Source: Bradyrhizobium sp.
GTDB taxonomy: Bacteria > Pseudomonadota > Alphaproteobacteria > Rhizobiales > Xanthobacteraceae
Direction of reading: 5' to 3'
DNA length: 41,854 nucleotides
Assembly (NCBI RefSeq): GCF_004799405.1
Contig: NZ_SSMW01000038.1
Span: forward strand, 1 to 41,854
The translations under genes were made by a program, and so were the position numbers. Each line of letters opens with the position of its first letter. Position 1 is the stretch's first letter. The notes beneath the pieces are model-generated. The model saw nothing but the letters and a program-made list of their open reading frames with translations, was not told where the DNA came from and did not search any database. Shown here in pieces: positions 7,531 to 16,353 of this stretch.

Positions 7531-8394
7531 ATGTCCACCATCCTCGTTCAGGTGATCGTCGGCGGACTGTTGCTTGGCGCGGTCTATGCGCTGTTCTCGT
7601 CCGGCCTGACGCTGATCTGGGGCATGATGAACATCGTCAACTTCGCGCATGGCGATTTCGTCATGCTCGGGATGTACGTCGCCTTCGTGATCTGGACGCT
7701 GTTCGGCGCGGGACCAATGCTCGGCGTGCCGGTCGCGGCCCTTCTACTGGCGACACTCGGCATCGTCGTCTATTTCGGACTGATCCGCAGCATCATGAAG
7801 GGACCGATGCTGGCCCAGATCCTCGGCACCTTCGGCCTTGCGCTATTGTTGCGCTATGCGGCGTTCTGGTGGTTCGGCGCCAACTTCCTGTCGCTGCCGG
7901 AAAACATCGTCGGCGGCACCTTCGACATCTTCGGCATTCGCATCCAGGCCTCGCGCCTGCTGGCCGGCGTCGTAGCACTACTGGTGACCGGCGGGCTTCA
8001 TATCCTGCTGACGCGGACCTCGCTGGGATCGAAAATGCTGGCGGTCGCCGAGGATTCAACCGCGGCGCAGTTGATGGGCATTCGCCCCGACACCATGCAG
8101 GCGATCGCCTGGGCGATCGCGGCAGGCGTCACCGGCATCGCGGGCGCATTGATTGCGACGTTCTTCTACATCGTGCCGACGGTCGGCGAGACCCTCGGTA
8201 TCGTCGCCTTTGTCACGGTGTCGCTCGGCGGCTTCGGCAGCGTGCCCGGCGCGCTGGTAGCGGGACTGCTGATCGGGGTGATCGAATCCTTGTCGGCGTA
8301 CTGGATCGGCGCCGTCTACAAGGACATCGTGGTGTATTCGCTGTTCCTCTCTTTCCTCTGGTTCCGGCCGCAGGGCTTGATGGGCAAATCCTGA
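7531..8394 (+). CDS. Branched-chain-type ABC transporter permease (LivH family)
   Basis: This predicts 287 residues, the usual length for LivH. It is hydrophobic throughout, with about eight membrane segments, starting at V-Q-V-I-V-G-G-L-L-L-G-A-V-Y-A-L-F-S-S-G-L-T-L-I-W-G. The family motif M-N-I-V-N-F-A-H-G-D-F-V-M-L-G-M-Y follows at about residues 34-50. Near the C-terminus the segment V-S-L-G-G-F-G-S-V-P-G-A-L-V-A-G matches the loop that contacts the ATPase. It forms the inner-membrane channel together with the LivM-type permease 30 bases downstream. The ATG at 7531 follows GTGAGCGCGGC; the spacing is loose. Confidence 0.92.
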   Translation: MSTILVQVIVGGLLLGAVYALFSSGLTLIWGMMNIVNFAHGDFVMLGMYVAFVIWTLFGAGPMLGVPVAALLLATLGIVVYFGLIRSIMKGPMLAQILGTFGLALLLRYAAFWWFGANFLSLPENIVGGTFDIFGIRIQASRLLAGVVALLVTGGLHILLTRTSLGSKMLAVAEDSTAAQLMGIRPDTMQAIAWAIAAGVTGIAGALIATFFYIVPTVGETLGIVAFVTVSLGGFGSVPGALVAGLLIGVIESLSAYWIGAVYKDIVVYSLFLSFLWFRPQGLMGKS

Positions 8395-8424
8395 TGGGGA
8401 ACAAGTCGTGATGGGGAAGATGTG

Positions 8425-9417
8425 ATGCGGCGTTGGCTGTGGCCGTCGGTAGCGCTGGCGCTGGTGATTGCCTATCCGCTGCTGTTTTCGACACCGTTCC
8501 AGCAGCGGCTCGGCGCGCTGGTGCTGCTCTATGCGATTGCCGCCTCGGCCTGGAACATCGTCGGCGGTTACGCCGGACAGGTGTCGGTCGGGCATGTCGT
8601 GTTCTTCGGGTGCGGCGCCTATGCCGCGATGGGAGCTTACTCGCATTTCGCGCTGTCGCCGCTGGTCGGGATTCCCATCGGCATCGTCGTGAGCGTCGCG
8701 ATTGCCGCCGTCGTCGGCGTCCCGACGCTGCGGCTGTCGGGTCATTATTTCAGCATGGCCACCATTGCGGTCGCCGAACTGGTCAGGCTGATCGTGACCA
8801 ACACCGATTATCTCGGGGCCGGTGTCGGTCTCAGCGGCCCGACGGTGCCGCGAAACCTGTTCGATCTCTCGTTCATTTCGGCGCTGCCATACTACTATTT
8901 GTTCCTGGCGATTTTGGTGACCACGCTCGGCATCACCTGGTGGATGACCAATAGCCGGATGGGTTTTTACCTCCGCGCCATCAGGGATTCCGAACGGGCC
9001 GCGCGTTCGCTCGGCGCCCCCGCCAGCCGCACCAAGCTCTACGCCTTCATGCTGAGCGCCGGGCTGACCAGCGTCGCCGGCGCGCTCTATGCGATGATGT
9101 TCGGTTTCGTCGATCCGGAATCGGGACTGGGCATCCTGATCTCCGTGAAGATGCTGATCATGGCAGCCCTCGGCGGCGCCGGCCTGCTGTTCGGACCATT
9201 GGTGGGCGCGGCGATCCTGGTGCCGCTGGAGGAAATCTCCAACAACGTGCTCGGCGGCAAGGGCGCCGGCCTGACGTTCGTGCTCTACGGGGCCATCATC
9301 GTGCTGATCGCGCGGTTTCAGCCGGGCGGCATTCTGACGCCGATCATGCGGCTGTGGTCGCGGCGCGGCAAGGCGCCGGAAATACCGGTCGCGACGGGAG
9401 CGTCGCATGCTCCTTGA
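8425..9417 (+). CDS. Branched-chain-type ABC transporter permease (LivM family)
   Basis: This predicts 330 residues, with about nine membrane segments. The LivM signatures are visible: A-S-A-W-N-I-V-G-G-Y-A-G-Q-V-S-V-G-H-V-V-F-F-G near residues 43-65, T-L-R-L-S-G-H-Y-F-S-M-A-T in the middle, and A-I-R-D-S-E-R-A-A-R-S-L-G as the cytoplasmic coupling helix. It pairs with the LivH-type permease to form the transmembrane pore. I chose the ATG at 8425, which has GGGGA eight bases upstream; GTG at 8422 is in frame. Its last eleven bases overlap the next ATPase gene, which argues for translational coupling. Confidence 0.92.
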   Translation: MRRWLWPSVALALVIAYPLLFSTPFQQRLGALVLLYAIAASAWNIVGGYAGQVSVGHVVFFGCGAYAAMGAYSHFALSPLVGIPIGIVVSVAIAAVVGVPTLRLSGHYFSMATIAVAELVRLIVTNTDYLGAGVGLSGPTVPRNLFDLSFISALPYYYLFLAILVTTLGITWWMTNSRMGFYLRAIRDSERAARSLGAPASRTKLYAFMLSAGLTSVAGALYAMMFGFVDPESGLGILISVKMLIMAALGGAGLLFGPLVGAAILVPLEEISNNVLGGKGAGLTFVLYGAIIVLIARFQPGGILTPIMRLWSRRGKAPEIPVATGASHAP

Positions 9418-10174
9418 AGCCCGCAATGTCACCAAGGCCTTTGGCAGCTTCCGCGCCGTCGATGCCGCCTCGGTCACGCTGGAGCAGGGCGATATCCTCG
9501 GCCTAATCGGGCCGAACGGCGCCGGCAAATCCACTCTGTTCAACTGCCTGACCGGCGATCTCCTGTCGACATCCGGTAACGTGCTGTTCGAAGGCCACGA
9601 CATCACCCATTTGACGCCGGAGGCCCGTGCGAGCCTTGGGCTTGCCCGCACCTTCCAGGTGCCGCAGACCTTCGAGGGCATGTCGGTGCTGGAAAACGTG
9701 ATGATCGGCGCGTTTCTTCGCACCTCCCATCGTGCCGAGGCCGAGGCACGCGCGCGCGCCGTGCTGGAGCGCGTCGGCCTCAGTACCCTGGCAAGCGCGC
9801 CCGCAAAGTCGCTGGGAACGCCGGGCCGCAAGCGGCTCGAGATCGCGCGTGCGCTCGCCACCGAGCCGAAGGTGCTGCTGCTCGACGAGGCGATGGCCGG
9901 TCTCACCCAGCGCGAGGTGCAACTGGCCATCGATCTGGTGCGTGACATCCATCGCTCCGGCATCACGCTTGTCATCGTCGAGCACATCATGGAAGTGATC
10001 ATGTCGCTGGCGACCCGCGTGGTGGTGTTTCACCAGGGCCGCGAGATCGCGCGCGGCAGTCCCCGCGAAGTCACCGGCAACCCGGCGGTGATCGAAGCCT
10101 ATCTCGGCAAGCGGGCCGCCAAGGCGGCCGCGGGCCACACCCCGGTCGAACTGATGGGCAGGCCCGCGACATGA
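9407..10174 (+). CDS. Branched-chain-type ABC transporter ATPase (LivG family)
   Basis: This predicts 255 residues. The Walker A motif GPNGAGKST is at residues 35-43, followed by the LivG-typical L-T-P-x-x-R-A-S-L-G-L-A-R-T-F-Q-V-P-Q Q-loop region. Walker B is L-L-L-D-E-A-M-A-G-L, and the H-loop is V-E-H-I-M-E-V-I. The signature loop reads L-G-T-P-G-R-K-R-L-E-I-A-R-A rather than LSGGQ. This relaxed form with D-E-A-M-A-G-L belongs to a LivG subgroup often found with transporters for compounds other than branched-chain amino acids. It hydrolyses ATP at the inner face to drive import. The gene overlaps both neighbours (eleven bases upstream, four downstream). Confidence 0.92.
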   Translation: MLLEARNVTKAFGSFRAVDAASVTLEQGDILGLIGPNGAGKSTLFNCLTGDLLSTSGNVLFEGHDITHLTPEARASLGLARTFQVPQTFEGMSVLENVMIGAFLRTSHRAEAEARARAVLERVGLSTLASAPAKSLGTPGRKRLEIARALATEPKVLLLDEAMAGLTQREVQLAIDLVRDIHRSGITLVIVEHIMEVIMSLATRVVVFHQGREIARGSPREVTGNPAVIEAYLGKRAAKAAAGHTPVELMGRPAT

Positions 10175-10890
10175 CCGCGCCGCTGCTCACGATAGAGCAT
10201 CTGGAAGTCCGCTACGGCGACCTGATCGGCGTATCGGATGTTTCGCTCGAGGTGCCTGAAGGCAGCGTGGTTGCGCTGCTCGGCTCCAATGGCGGCGGCA
10301 AGACCACCACGCTCAACGCCATCGCCGGCCTGATCCCCGTGCATGCCGGATCGATCGTGTTCGGCGGCGAGGAGATCGGCGGCAAGACCGCGTTTTCAAT
10401 CGTGCGCAAAGGCCTTGCGCTGTCGCCGGAAGGCTGGCGATTGTTCGTGCAGCAAAGCGTCGAGAACAACCTGCTATTGGGCGCGACGCCTTTGCGTAAC
10501 CGGGCGCGCGTCGCGGCTTTGCTCGAGCGCGTCTATGAAATCTTTCCCAAGCTGGCCGAGCGGCGCAGCCAGCGTGCCGGCACCATGTCCGGCGGCGAGC
10601 GCCAGATGCTGGCGGTCGGCCGCGCCTTGATGAGCGACCCCAAGCTGTTGATGCTGGACGAGCCGTCGCTGGGGCTCGCGCCCGCGGTGGTCGAGTCGAT
10701 GTATGAGACCTTCGGCCGGCTGCATCGGGAAGGGCTGACGATCCTGCTCGCCGAGCAGTCGATTGAACTGGCGCTCGAGGTTTCGGATTTCGCAACCGTC
10801 CTTCAAGTCGGCAAGAGCGTGCTGTCGGGCACCGCCGCCGCACTGGCCGATGATCCGCAAGTGCAGAAGGTCTATCTTGGCACCGGCTGA
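10171..10890 (+). CDS. Branched-chain-type ABC transporter ATPase (LivF family)
   Basis: This predicts 239 residues, typical for LivF. Walker A is GSNGGGKTT (38-46). The signature M-S-G-G-E-R-Q-M-L-A-V-G-R-A-L and Walker B L-L-M-L-D-E-P-S-L-G-L-A-P are canonical, and the H-loop region is L-L-A-E-Q-S. The start ATG overlaps the LivG stop (ATGA), so the two ATPases are translationally coupled and should form the heterodimeric motor. The gene stops 27 bases before the sulfatase gene, with AAGGAG in the gap serving that gene. Confidence 0.93.
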   Translation: MTAPLLTIEHLEVRYGDLIGVSDVSLEVPEGSVVALLGSNGGGKTTTLNAIAGLIPVHAGSIVFGGEEIGGKTAFSIVRKGLALSPEGWRLFVQQSVENNLLLGATPLRNRARVAALLERVYEIFPKLAERRSQRAGTMSGGERQMLAVGRALMSDPKLLMLDEPSLGLAPAVVESMYETFGRLHREGLTILLAEQSIELALEVSDFATVLQVGKSVLSGTAAALADDPQVQKVYLGTG

Positions 10891-10917
10891 CGTCAGAATT
10901 TTGCAAGGAGTGAGTGC

Positions 10918-13200
10918 ATGAGCGCGGACAAGCCCTTTGGCGGCACGATCGGCAACACCGTCGCCGGCTCGAAGCCATGGTGGCCGCCGACACCGCAGCC
11001 GCCGGCGGACGCGCCCAACATTCTCGTGGTGTTGTTCGACGATGTCGGCTTTTCCGATTTCGGCTGCTACGGCTCGCCGATCAGGACGCCGACCATCGAC
11101 AGGCTCGCCGCCGAAGGCCTGCGCTATTCGGGCTTCCACACCACCGCAATGTGCTCGACCACGCGCGCCGCACTTCTGACCGGACGCAATCACCATTCGG
11201 TCGGCGTCGGCTGTCTCGCCAATTTCGACAGCGGCTATCCGGGATATCGCGGCAAGATCGCCCGCGAAGCCGGAACGCTCGCGGAAATGCTCAAGGCGCA
11301 TGCCTATCGCAACTACATGATCGGCAAGTGGCACGTCACCCCGCTGACCGAAAGCGGCGCCACCGGACCGTTCGACGGCTGGCCGCTCGGCCGCGGCTTC
11401 GACCGCTTCTACGGCTTCCTCGATGCCGAGACCGACCAGTACGCGCCGGAACTGGTGTCCGATAACACCCACATCGATCCGCCCGGGACCTATACCGACG
11501 GCTACCACCTGACATCGGACCTGATCGACCAGGCGATCCGTTTTATCGCCGATCACACCGCCGACCGGCCCGATTTGCCCTGGCTGACCTGGGTTGCGCT
11601 GGGCGCCTGCCACGCGCCGCATCAGGCCCCCGCCGATATCATCAGGGGCTATGACGCGATCTTTGCCAACGGCTGGGACGTCGAGCGCGAGCTGCGCCTG
11701 GCGCGCCAGAAGGCGTTGGGGATCGTGCCTCCTGAAACCAGAATGCCGGCGCGCAATGACGGCGTGAAGGCCTGGGGCGAGCACTCCGCCGACGAAAAGC
11801 GCGTGTTCACCCGGCTGCAATCGGCCTTTGCCGGAATGCTCGATCATGCCGACCGCCATCTGGCGCGGTTGATCGCATTCCTGGAGAAGGCCGGCATTCG
11901 CGACAATACCCTGATCCTGGTGCTGTCGGATAACGGCGCCAGCCAGGAAGGTGGGCCGCTTGGCTTCGTCAACGCGATGGGCCCGTACAATTTCAGGCCG
12001 GAACCTGTTTCGGAAAAGCTGCGGCGGCTCGACGACATCGGCGGCCCGGACACCCACACCAATTTTCCGCGCGGCTGGGCGATGGCTTCCAACACGCCGC
12101 TGCGCCGCTACAAGCAGAACACCCACGGCGGCGGCATCCGCGATCCCTTCGTCATCTCATGGCCGAAGCGTATCGCCTCGAAGGGCGAGCTGCGTCATCA
12201 GTTCGTTCACGCCTGCGATCTGACGCCGACATTGCTCGACCTGGTCGGCATCGGCGCGCCGCAGCAGATCGCAGGGGTCGCGCAAATGCCGATCGAGGGC
12301 GAAAGCTTCGCCCGCTCGATCGCGGACGCATCGGCGCCGTCGAAGCCGTCGCCGCAATATTTCGAGATGTTCGGGCATCGCGGCCTGTGGCATCGCGGTT
12401 GGAAGGCGGTCTCCTATCATCCGCCCGGCACGCCGTTCGAGAACGACAAATGGGAGCTGTTTCATCTGGAGCAGGATTTCTCCGAGGTCGACGATCTCGC
12501 CGCAAGAGAGCCGGACCGGCTGGCGCAGATGGTCAAGATGTGGTGGAGCGAAGCGGAACAGCACAATGTGCTGCCGCTCGACGATCGCTTCGCGCAGCGG
12601 TTTGCGGAAAACGCCGCCCGCTTTCAGGGTTTCCGCCACCGTTTCGTGTTCCACGCCGGCATGGGGCACGTGCCGACCGATGTCGCGCCCGACGTGCGCA
12701 GCCGCAGTTACACCATCGAGGCTCACGTCGAGATCGGCGATGCAAATGCCGAAGGTGTCCTGATCGCCCATGGCGATGCGACGTCGGGCTACAGCCTCTA
12801 CGTCAAGGACGGTCACCTGGTTCACGACCTCAATATCGGCGGCGGCCACGAGATCGTCAGCTCCGACCGTAAGGTCCCGGCCGGCGCGCATCGGCTCGGG
12901 GTGCATGTCGAACGCCTGGTGCGCCAGACTCCGCCGGCCAAGGGTTCACGCACGGGGGTCAGCGCCTACACGCTATTGATCGACGGCGAGCCCGCGGGTT
13001 CGCTGCAGACACAGCTTGGATTCCACAACCTGATCTCGTGGTCGGGCCTCGACATCGGGCGCGACCGCGGCAGCCCGGTGTCGCATTATGACGCGCCGTT
13101 CGAGTTCACCGGGCGGTTACTGCGGGTGACGGTCGTCATGCACGACGACCAGAAGCTCGACGGCAATGGCATCGGCGGTGCCGAAATGGCCAGACAATAG
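10918..13200 (+). CDS. Cytoplasmic arylsulfatase-family enzyme with C-S-T-T-R active-site motif
   Basis: This predicts 760 residues. The alkaline-phosphatase-fold core starts at P-N-I-L-V-V-L-F-D-D-V-G-F-S-D-F-G, whose Asp pair (41-42) should bind the metal. The catalytic stretch is T-A-M-C-S-T-T-R-A-A-L-L-T-G-R-N-H-H, with Cys79 as the expected formylglycine site. Most type I sulfatases have C-x-P/A-x-R; here the third position is Thr. G-K-W-H and L-S-D-N-G-A-S complete the metal and sulfate site. Length matches large bacterial arylsulfatases that carry an extra C-terminal beta domain. No signal peptide is present, so it should act in the cytoplasm. AAGGAG precedes the ATG. It probably belongs to the transporter operon and hydrolyses an imported sulfate ester; the substrate is unknown. 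It ends six bases before the convergent RND gene. Confidence 0.9.
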   Translation: MSADKPFGGTIGNTVAGSKPWWPPTPQPPADAPNILVVLFDDVGFSDFGCYGSPIRTPTIDRLAAEGLRYSGFHTTAMCSTTRAALLTGRNHHSVGVGCLANFDSGYPGYRGKIAREAGTLAEMLKAHAYRNYMIGKWHVTPLTESGATGPFDGWPLGRGFDRFYGFLDAETDQYAPELVSDNTHIDPPGTYTDGYHLTSDLIDQAIRFIADHTADRPDLPWLTWVALGACHAPHQAPADIIRGYDAIFANGWDVERELRLARQKALGIVPPETRMPARNDGVKAWGEHSADEKRVFTRLQSAFAGMLDHADRHLARLIAFLEKAGIRDNTLILVLSDNGASQEGGPLGFVNAMGPYNFRPEPVSEKLRRLDDIGGPDTHTNFPRGWAMASNTPLRRYKQNTHGGGIRDPFVISWPKRIASKGELRHQFVHACDLTPTLLDLVGIGAPQQIAGVAQMPIEGESFARSIADASAPSKPSPQYFEMFGHRGLWHRGWKAVSYHPPGTPFENDKWELFHLEQDFSEVDDLAAREPDRLAQMVKMWWSEAEQHNVLPLDDRFAQRFAENAARFQGFRHRFVFHAGMGHVPTDVAPDVRSRSYTIEAHVEIGDANAEGVLIAHGDATSGYSLYVKDGHLVHDLNIGGGHEIVSSDRKVPAGAHRLGVHVERLVRQTPPAKGSRTGVSAYTLLIDGEPAGSLQTQLGFHNLISWSGLDIGRDRGSPVSHYDAPFEFTGRLLRVTVVMHDDQKLDGNGIGGAEMARQ

Positions 13201-13206
13201 AGGGCG

Positions 13207-16200
13207 TCACTCGGCGGCTTGCTTGACCGCACCATGTTCGCTGGTCTGAAGGTCCTGATCGTCGTTGCCCGATCGTCCCCAGCCGGCAAAGGCATTCGAG
13301 AGCCTGTCGAGGTAGAGATAGATCACCGGGGTCGTGAACAGCGTCAGCGCCTGGCTCACGATCAAGCCGCCGACCATCGCGTAGCCGAGCGGCTGGCGGA
13401 TTTCCGAGCCGGTGCCGGTGCCCAGCATCAGCGGCACGCCGCCGAGCATCGCCGCCATCGTCGTCATCATGATGGGGCGAAACCGCAGGATGGCGGCCTT
13501 GCGAATCGATTGTTCCGGCGACAAATGCTCGTCGCGCTCGGCCGAGATCGCGAAGTCGACCATCATGATGCCGTTCTTCTTGACGATGCCGATCAATAGA
13601 ATGATGCCGATCAGGGCGATCAGGCTGAAGTCGTATCCGAACGCCATCAGGATCGCGAGCGCGCCGACGCCGGCCGAGGGCAGCGTGGACAAAATCGTCA
13701 GCGGGTGGATGTAGCTCTCGTAGAGAATGCCGAGGATCAGGTACACCACGACGAGGGCGGCCATGATCAGCAGCGGCACGGTGCCGAGCGACTGCTGGAA
13801 CGCCTGCGCGGTGCCCTGGAAGCTCGAATTGAGCGTGGCGGGTGCGCCCATGTCGGCCATCGCGCGCTGCACCGCGTCGGTCGCTTGCCCCAGCGCTACA
13901 CCCTGCGCGAGGTTGAAGCTGATCGTGATCGCCGGGAACTGGCCCTGGTGGCTGATCGAAAGCGAACGGACCGGCACGCTGGTCCAGGTCGCGAATGTCG
14001 CCAGCGGCACTTCATCGCCCGTGGTCGGCGATTTGACATAGAGCTTGTTGAGGGTGTCGAGGTTGCCCTGCAGTTCGGGGAGGATCTCCAGGATCACGTG
14101 GTAGCTGTTGAGTTGGGTGAAATACTGCGTGACCTGGCGCTGGCCGAAGGCGTCGTAAAGCGTGTCGTCGATCAGTTGCGGGTAAATCCCGTAGCGCGAT
14201 GCGGTGTCGCGGTTGATCTTCAACTGCAGCGTCGTGCCCTGGCTCTGCTGGTCGGTCGCGACGTCGCGCAGTTCGGACAGCGTCTGCATCTTGCCCAGGA
14301 TCTTGGGCGCCCACTCGTTCAACTCGCCGAGGTTGGCGTCCTGCAGCGTGAACTCGAACTGCGTCCGGGTCGGCCGGCCGCCGAGCCGCACGTCTTGAGC
14401 GGCCTGCATGTACAGCCGGGCGCCCTCGACCTTTTCCAGCTTCGGACGCAGCCGGGAGATGATCTGCTGGGCGCTGGCATGGCGTTCATTGCGCGGTTTC
14501 AGCGTGATGAACAGGTTGCCGTTATTGCCGGCCCTGCCGCTGCCGCCGATCGCCATCGCCACGGTGGCGACGTCGGGGTCGGCCATCACGATAGCGCTAA
14601 GCGCCTCTTGCCGCTGCTTCATCGCTTCGAAGGAGATGTCCTGCGAGGCTTCGGAGGTGGCGGTGATCAGGCCGTTGTCCTGCTGCGGGAAGAAACCCTT
14701 GGGAATGATGACGAACAGGTAGACCGACAATCCCAGCGTCGCGAAGAAAATTACCAGCGTCGTCAGCCGCCAGCGCATCGCAAGATCGAGCCCGCGTTCA
14801 TAGGCACGAAGCATGGCGTCGAACGCGCGCTCGCTCCATTGATAGAACCGGCCGTGCTGGGCTTCGCCGTGCGCGCGCAGGAAGCGGGACGCCATCATCG
14901 GGGTCAGCGTCAGGGACACCACCATTGACACGAAGATCGTCATCGCCAGGACCACCGCGAATTCGCGGAACAGGCGTCCGATGATGCCGCCCATCAGCAG
15001 CAGCGGAATCAGCACCGCGACCAGCGAAATGCTGATCGACACGATCGTGAACCCGATTTCGCTGGCGCCCTTGAACGCCGCCGCCAGCGGCTTCTCGCCT
15101 TCCTCGATGTAACGCGTGATGTTTTCCAGCATCACGATGGCGTCGTCGACAACGAAGCCGACGGCGATGGTCAAGGCCATCAATGACAGGTTGTCGAGCG
15201 TGTAACCGAATATCCACATCAGTGCGCAGGCGCCGAGCAACGCCAGCGGCACGGTGACGGTTGGAATGACCGTCGCCCAGAAGCTGCGCAGGAACACAAA
15301 GATCACCATGACGACAAGTGCAATGGTGATCAGCAACGTGAACTGAACGTCCTCGACGGCGGCGCGAATGGTCTGGGTGCGATCGCTGATGACTTCGACC
15401 TTGATCGCCGGCGGTATCGCAGCCACCAGTCTCGGCAGCGTCGACTTGATCTTGTCGACGGTCTCGATGACGTTGGCGCCCGGTTGCTTGAACACCACCA
15501 GGAACACGCCGCGCTTGCCGTTGGCCCAGGCGGCCTGCTTGGCGTCTTCCGGTCCGGTAACGGCCCGGCCGATGTCGCGGATCCGCAAGGGGCCGCCGTT
15601 GCGGTAGGCGACGATGACGTCGTTCCAATCCTTGGAGTCCAGCATCTGGTCGTTGGCGTAGATCGTATAGGCGCGGGTATCGCCGTCGATATTGCCCTTC
15701 GGGCTGTCGACCGTCGTGATCGCGATCTGGCTGCGGACGTCCTCCAGCGACAGGCCCTTGGCGACCAGTTTCGCCGGATCGACCTGGACGCGGATCGCCG
15801 GCTTTTGCTGACCGCCGATGATGACCTGAGCGACGCCGGAAATCTGGCTGATCTGCTGCGCGAGCTGGGCGTCGACTGCGTCGCTGACCGTAGTGAGCGG
15901 CAGGGAATCGGAAGACGCCGACAACAGCAGGATCGGCGAATCCGCCGGGTTGACCTTGCGGTAGGTCGGCGGTGAGGGAAGATTCTTCGGCAGCTGGCCG
16001 CTGGCGGCGTTGATGCCGCCCTGCACGTCGTTGGCGGCGCCGTCGATGCTGCGGTTGAGGTCGAACTGGATCGTGACCGCGGCGGTCCCGAGATAGCTCG
16101 TCGAGGTCATCTGGGCGATGCCGGGAATCTGTGCGAACTGCCGCTCCAGCGGTTGCGCCACCGAGGAGGCCATGGTTTCGGGGCTGGCGCCCGGCAAGGT

Positions 16201-16353
16201 CGCGGTGATCTGGATGGTCGGAAAGTCGACCTGCGGCAGCGCCGCGACCGGCAGCAATGGATAGGCGACGAGGCCGACGAACAGAATGCCGGCCATCAAC
16301 AGCGAAGTGCCGATGGGATAGCGAATAAATGGCGCGGAAATGCCGTCGCTCAT
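13207..16353 (-). CDS. RND multidrug efflux permease (MdtB/MdtC type)
   Basis: This predicts 1048 residues, the standard length of an AcrB-superfamily permease. The N-terminus (IRYPIGTSLLMAGILFVGL) is the first membrane helix, followed by P-Q-V-D-F-P-T-I-Q-I-T and the porter domain. The proton-relay Asp pair lies in V-G-F-V-V-D-D-A-I-V-M-L-E-N-I, as in AcrB helix 4. The Phe/Pro-rich I-P-K-G-F-F-P-Q-Q-D-N-G segment begins the second half. It exports drugs or small amphiphiles using the proton gradient, together with the membrane-fusion protein just upstream and an outer-membrane channel that is not in the window. The ATG overlaps the stop of the fusion-protein gene (ATGA). Resemblance is closest to MdtB/MdtC, but only one permease is encoded. 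Confidence 0.94.
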   Translation of the reverse strand: MSDGISAPFIRYPIGTSLLMAGILFVGLVAYPLLPVAALPQVDFPTIQITATLPGASPETMASSVAQPLERQFAQIPGIAQMTSTSYLGTAAVTIQFDLNRSIDGAANDVQGGINAASGQLPKNLPSPPTYRKVNPADSPILLLSASSDSLPLTTVSDAVDAQLAQQISQISGVAQVIIGGQQKPAIRVQVDPAKLVAKGLSLEDVRSQIAITTVDSPKGNIDGDTRAYTIYANDQMLDSKDWNDVIVAYRNGGPLRIRDIGRAVTGPEDAKQAAWANGKRGVFLVVFKQPGANVIETVDKIKSTLPRLVAAIPPAIKVEVISDRTQTIRAAVEDVQFTLLITIALVVMVIFVFLRSFWATVIPTVTVPLALLGACALMWIFGYTLDNLSLMALTIAVGFVVDDAIVMLENITRYIEEGEKPLAAAFKGASEIGFTIVSISISLVAVLIPLLLMGGIIGRLFREFAVVLAMTIFVSMVVSLTLTPMMASRFLRAHGEAQHGRFYQWSERAFDAMLRAYERGLDLAMRWRLTTLVIFFATLGLSVYLFVIIPKGFFPQQDNGLITATSEASQDISFEAMKQRQEALSAIVMADPDVATVAMAIGGSGRAGNNGNLFITLKPRNERHASAQQIISRLRPKLEKVEGARLYMQAAQDVRLGGRPTRTQFEFTLQDANLGELNEWAPKILGKMQTLSELRDVATDQQSQGTTLQLKINRDTASRYGIYPQLIDDTLYDAFGQRQVTQYFTQLNSYHVILEILPELQGNLDTLNKLYVKSPTTGDEVPLATFATWTSVPVRSLSISHQGQFPAITISFNLAQGVALGQATDAVQRAMADMGAPATLNSSFQGTAQAFQQSLGTVPLLIMAALVVVYLILGILYESYIHPLTILSTLPSAGVGALAILMAFGYDFSLIALIGIILLIGIVKKNGIMMVDFAISAERDEHLSPEQSIRKAAILRFRPIMMTTMAAMLGGVPLMLGTGTGSEIRQPLGYAMVGGLIVSQALTLFTTPVIYLYLDRLSNAFAGWGRSGNDDQDLQTSEHGAVKQAAE

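Noticed and set aside
5803..7650. 615-codon minus-strand frame
   Set aside because: It covers the binding-protein gene on the opposite strand and has no recognisable domain.
8056..10002. 648-codon minus-strand frame
   Set aside because: It lies opposite the Liv permease and ATPase genes, whose motifs are unmistakable; its own translation is low-complexity.
10474..12126. 550-codon minus-strand frame
   Set aside because: Shadow of the LivF-type and sulfatase genes.
13201..13206. Terminator between the convergent sulfatase and RND genes
   Set aside because: The gap is six bases and no hairpin is visible.
13705..14928. 407-codon plus-strand frame
   Set aside because: Shadow of the RND permease gene; repetitive His/Arg/Gln composition.
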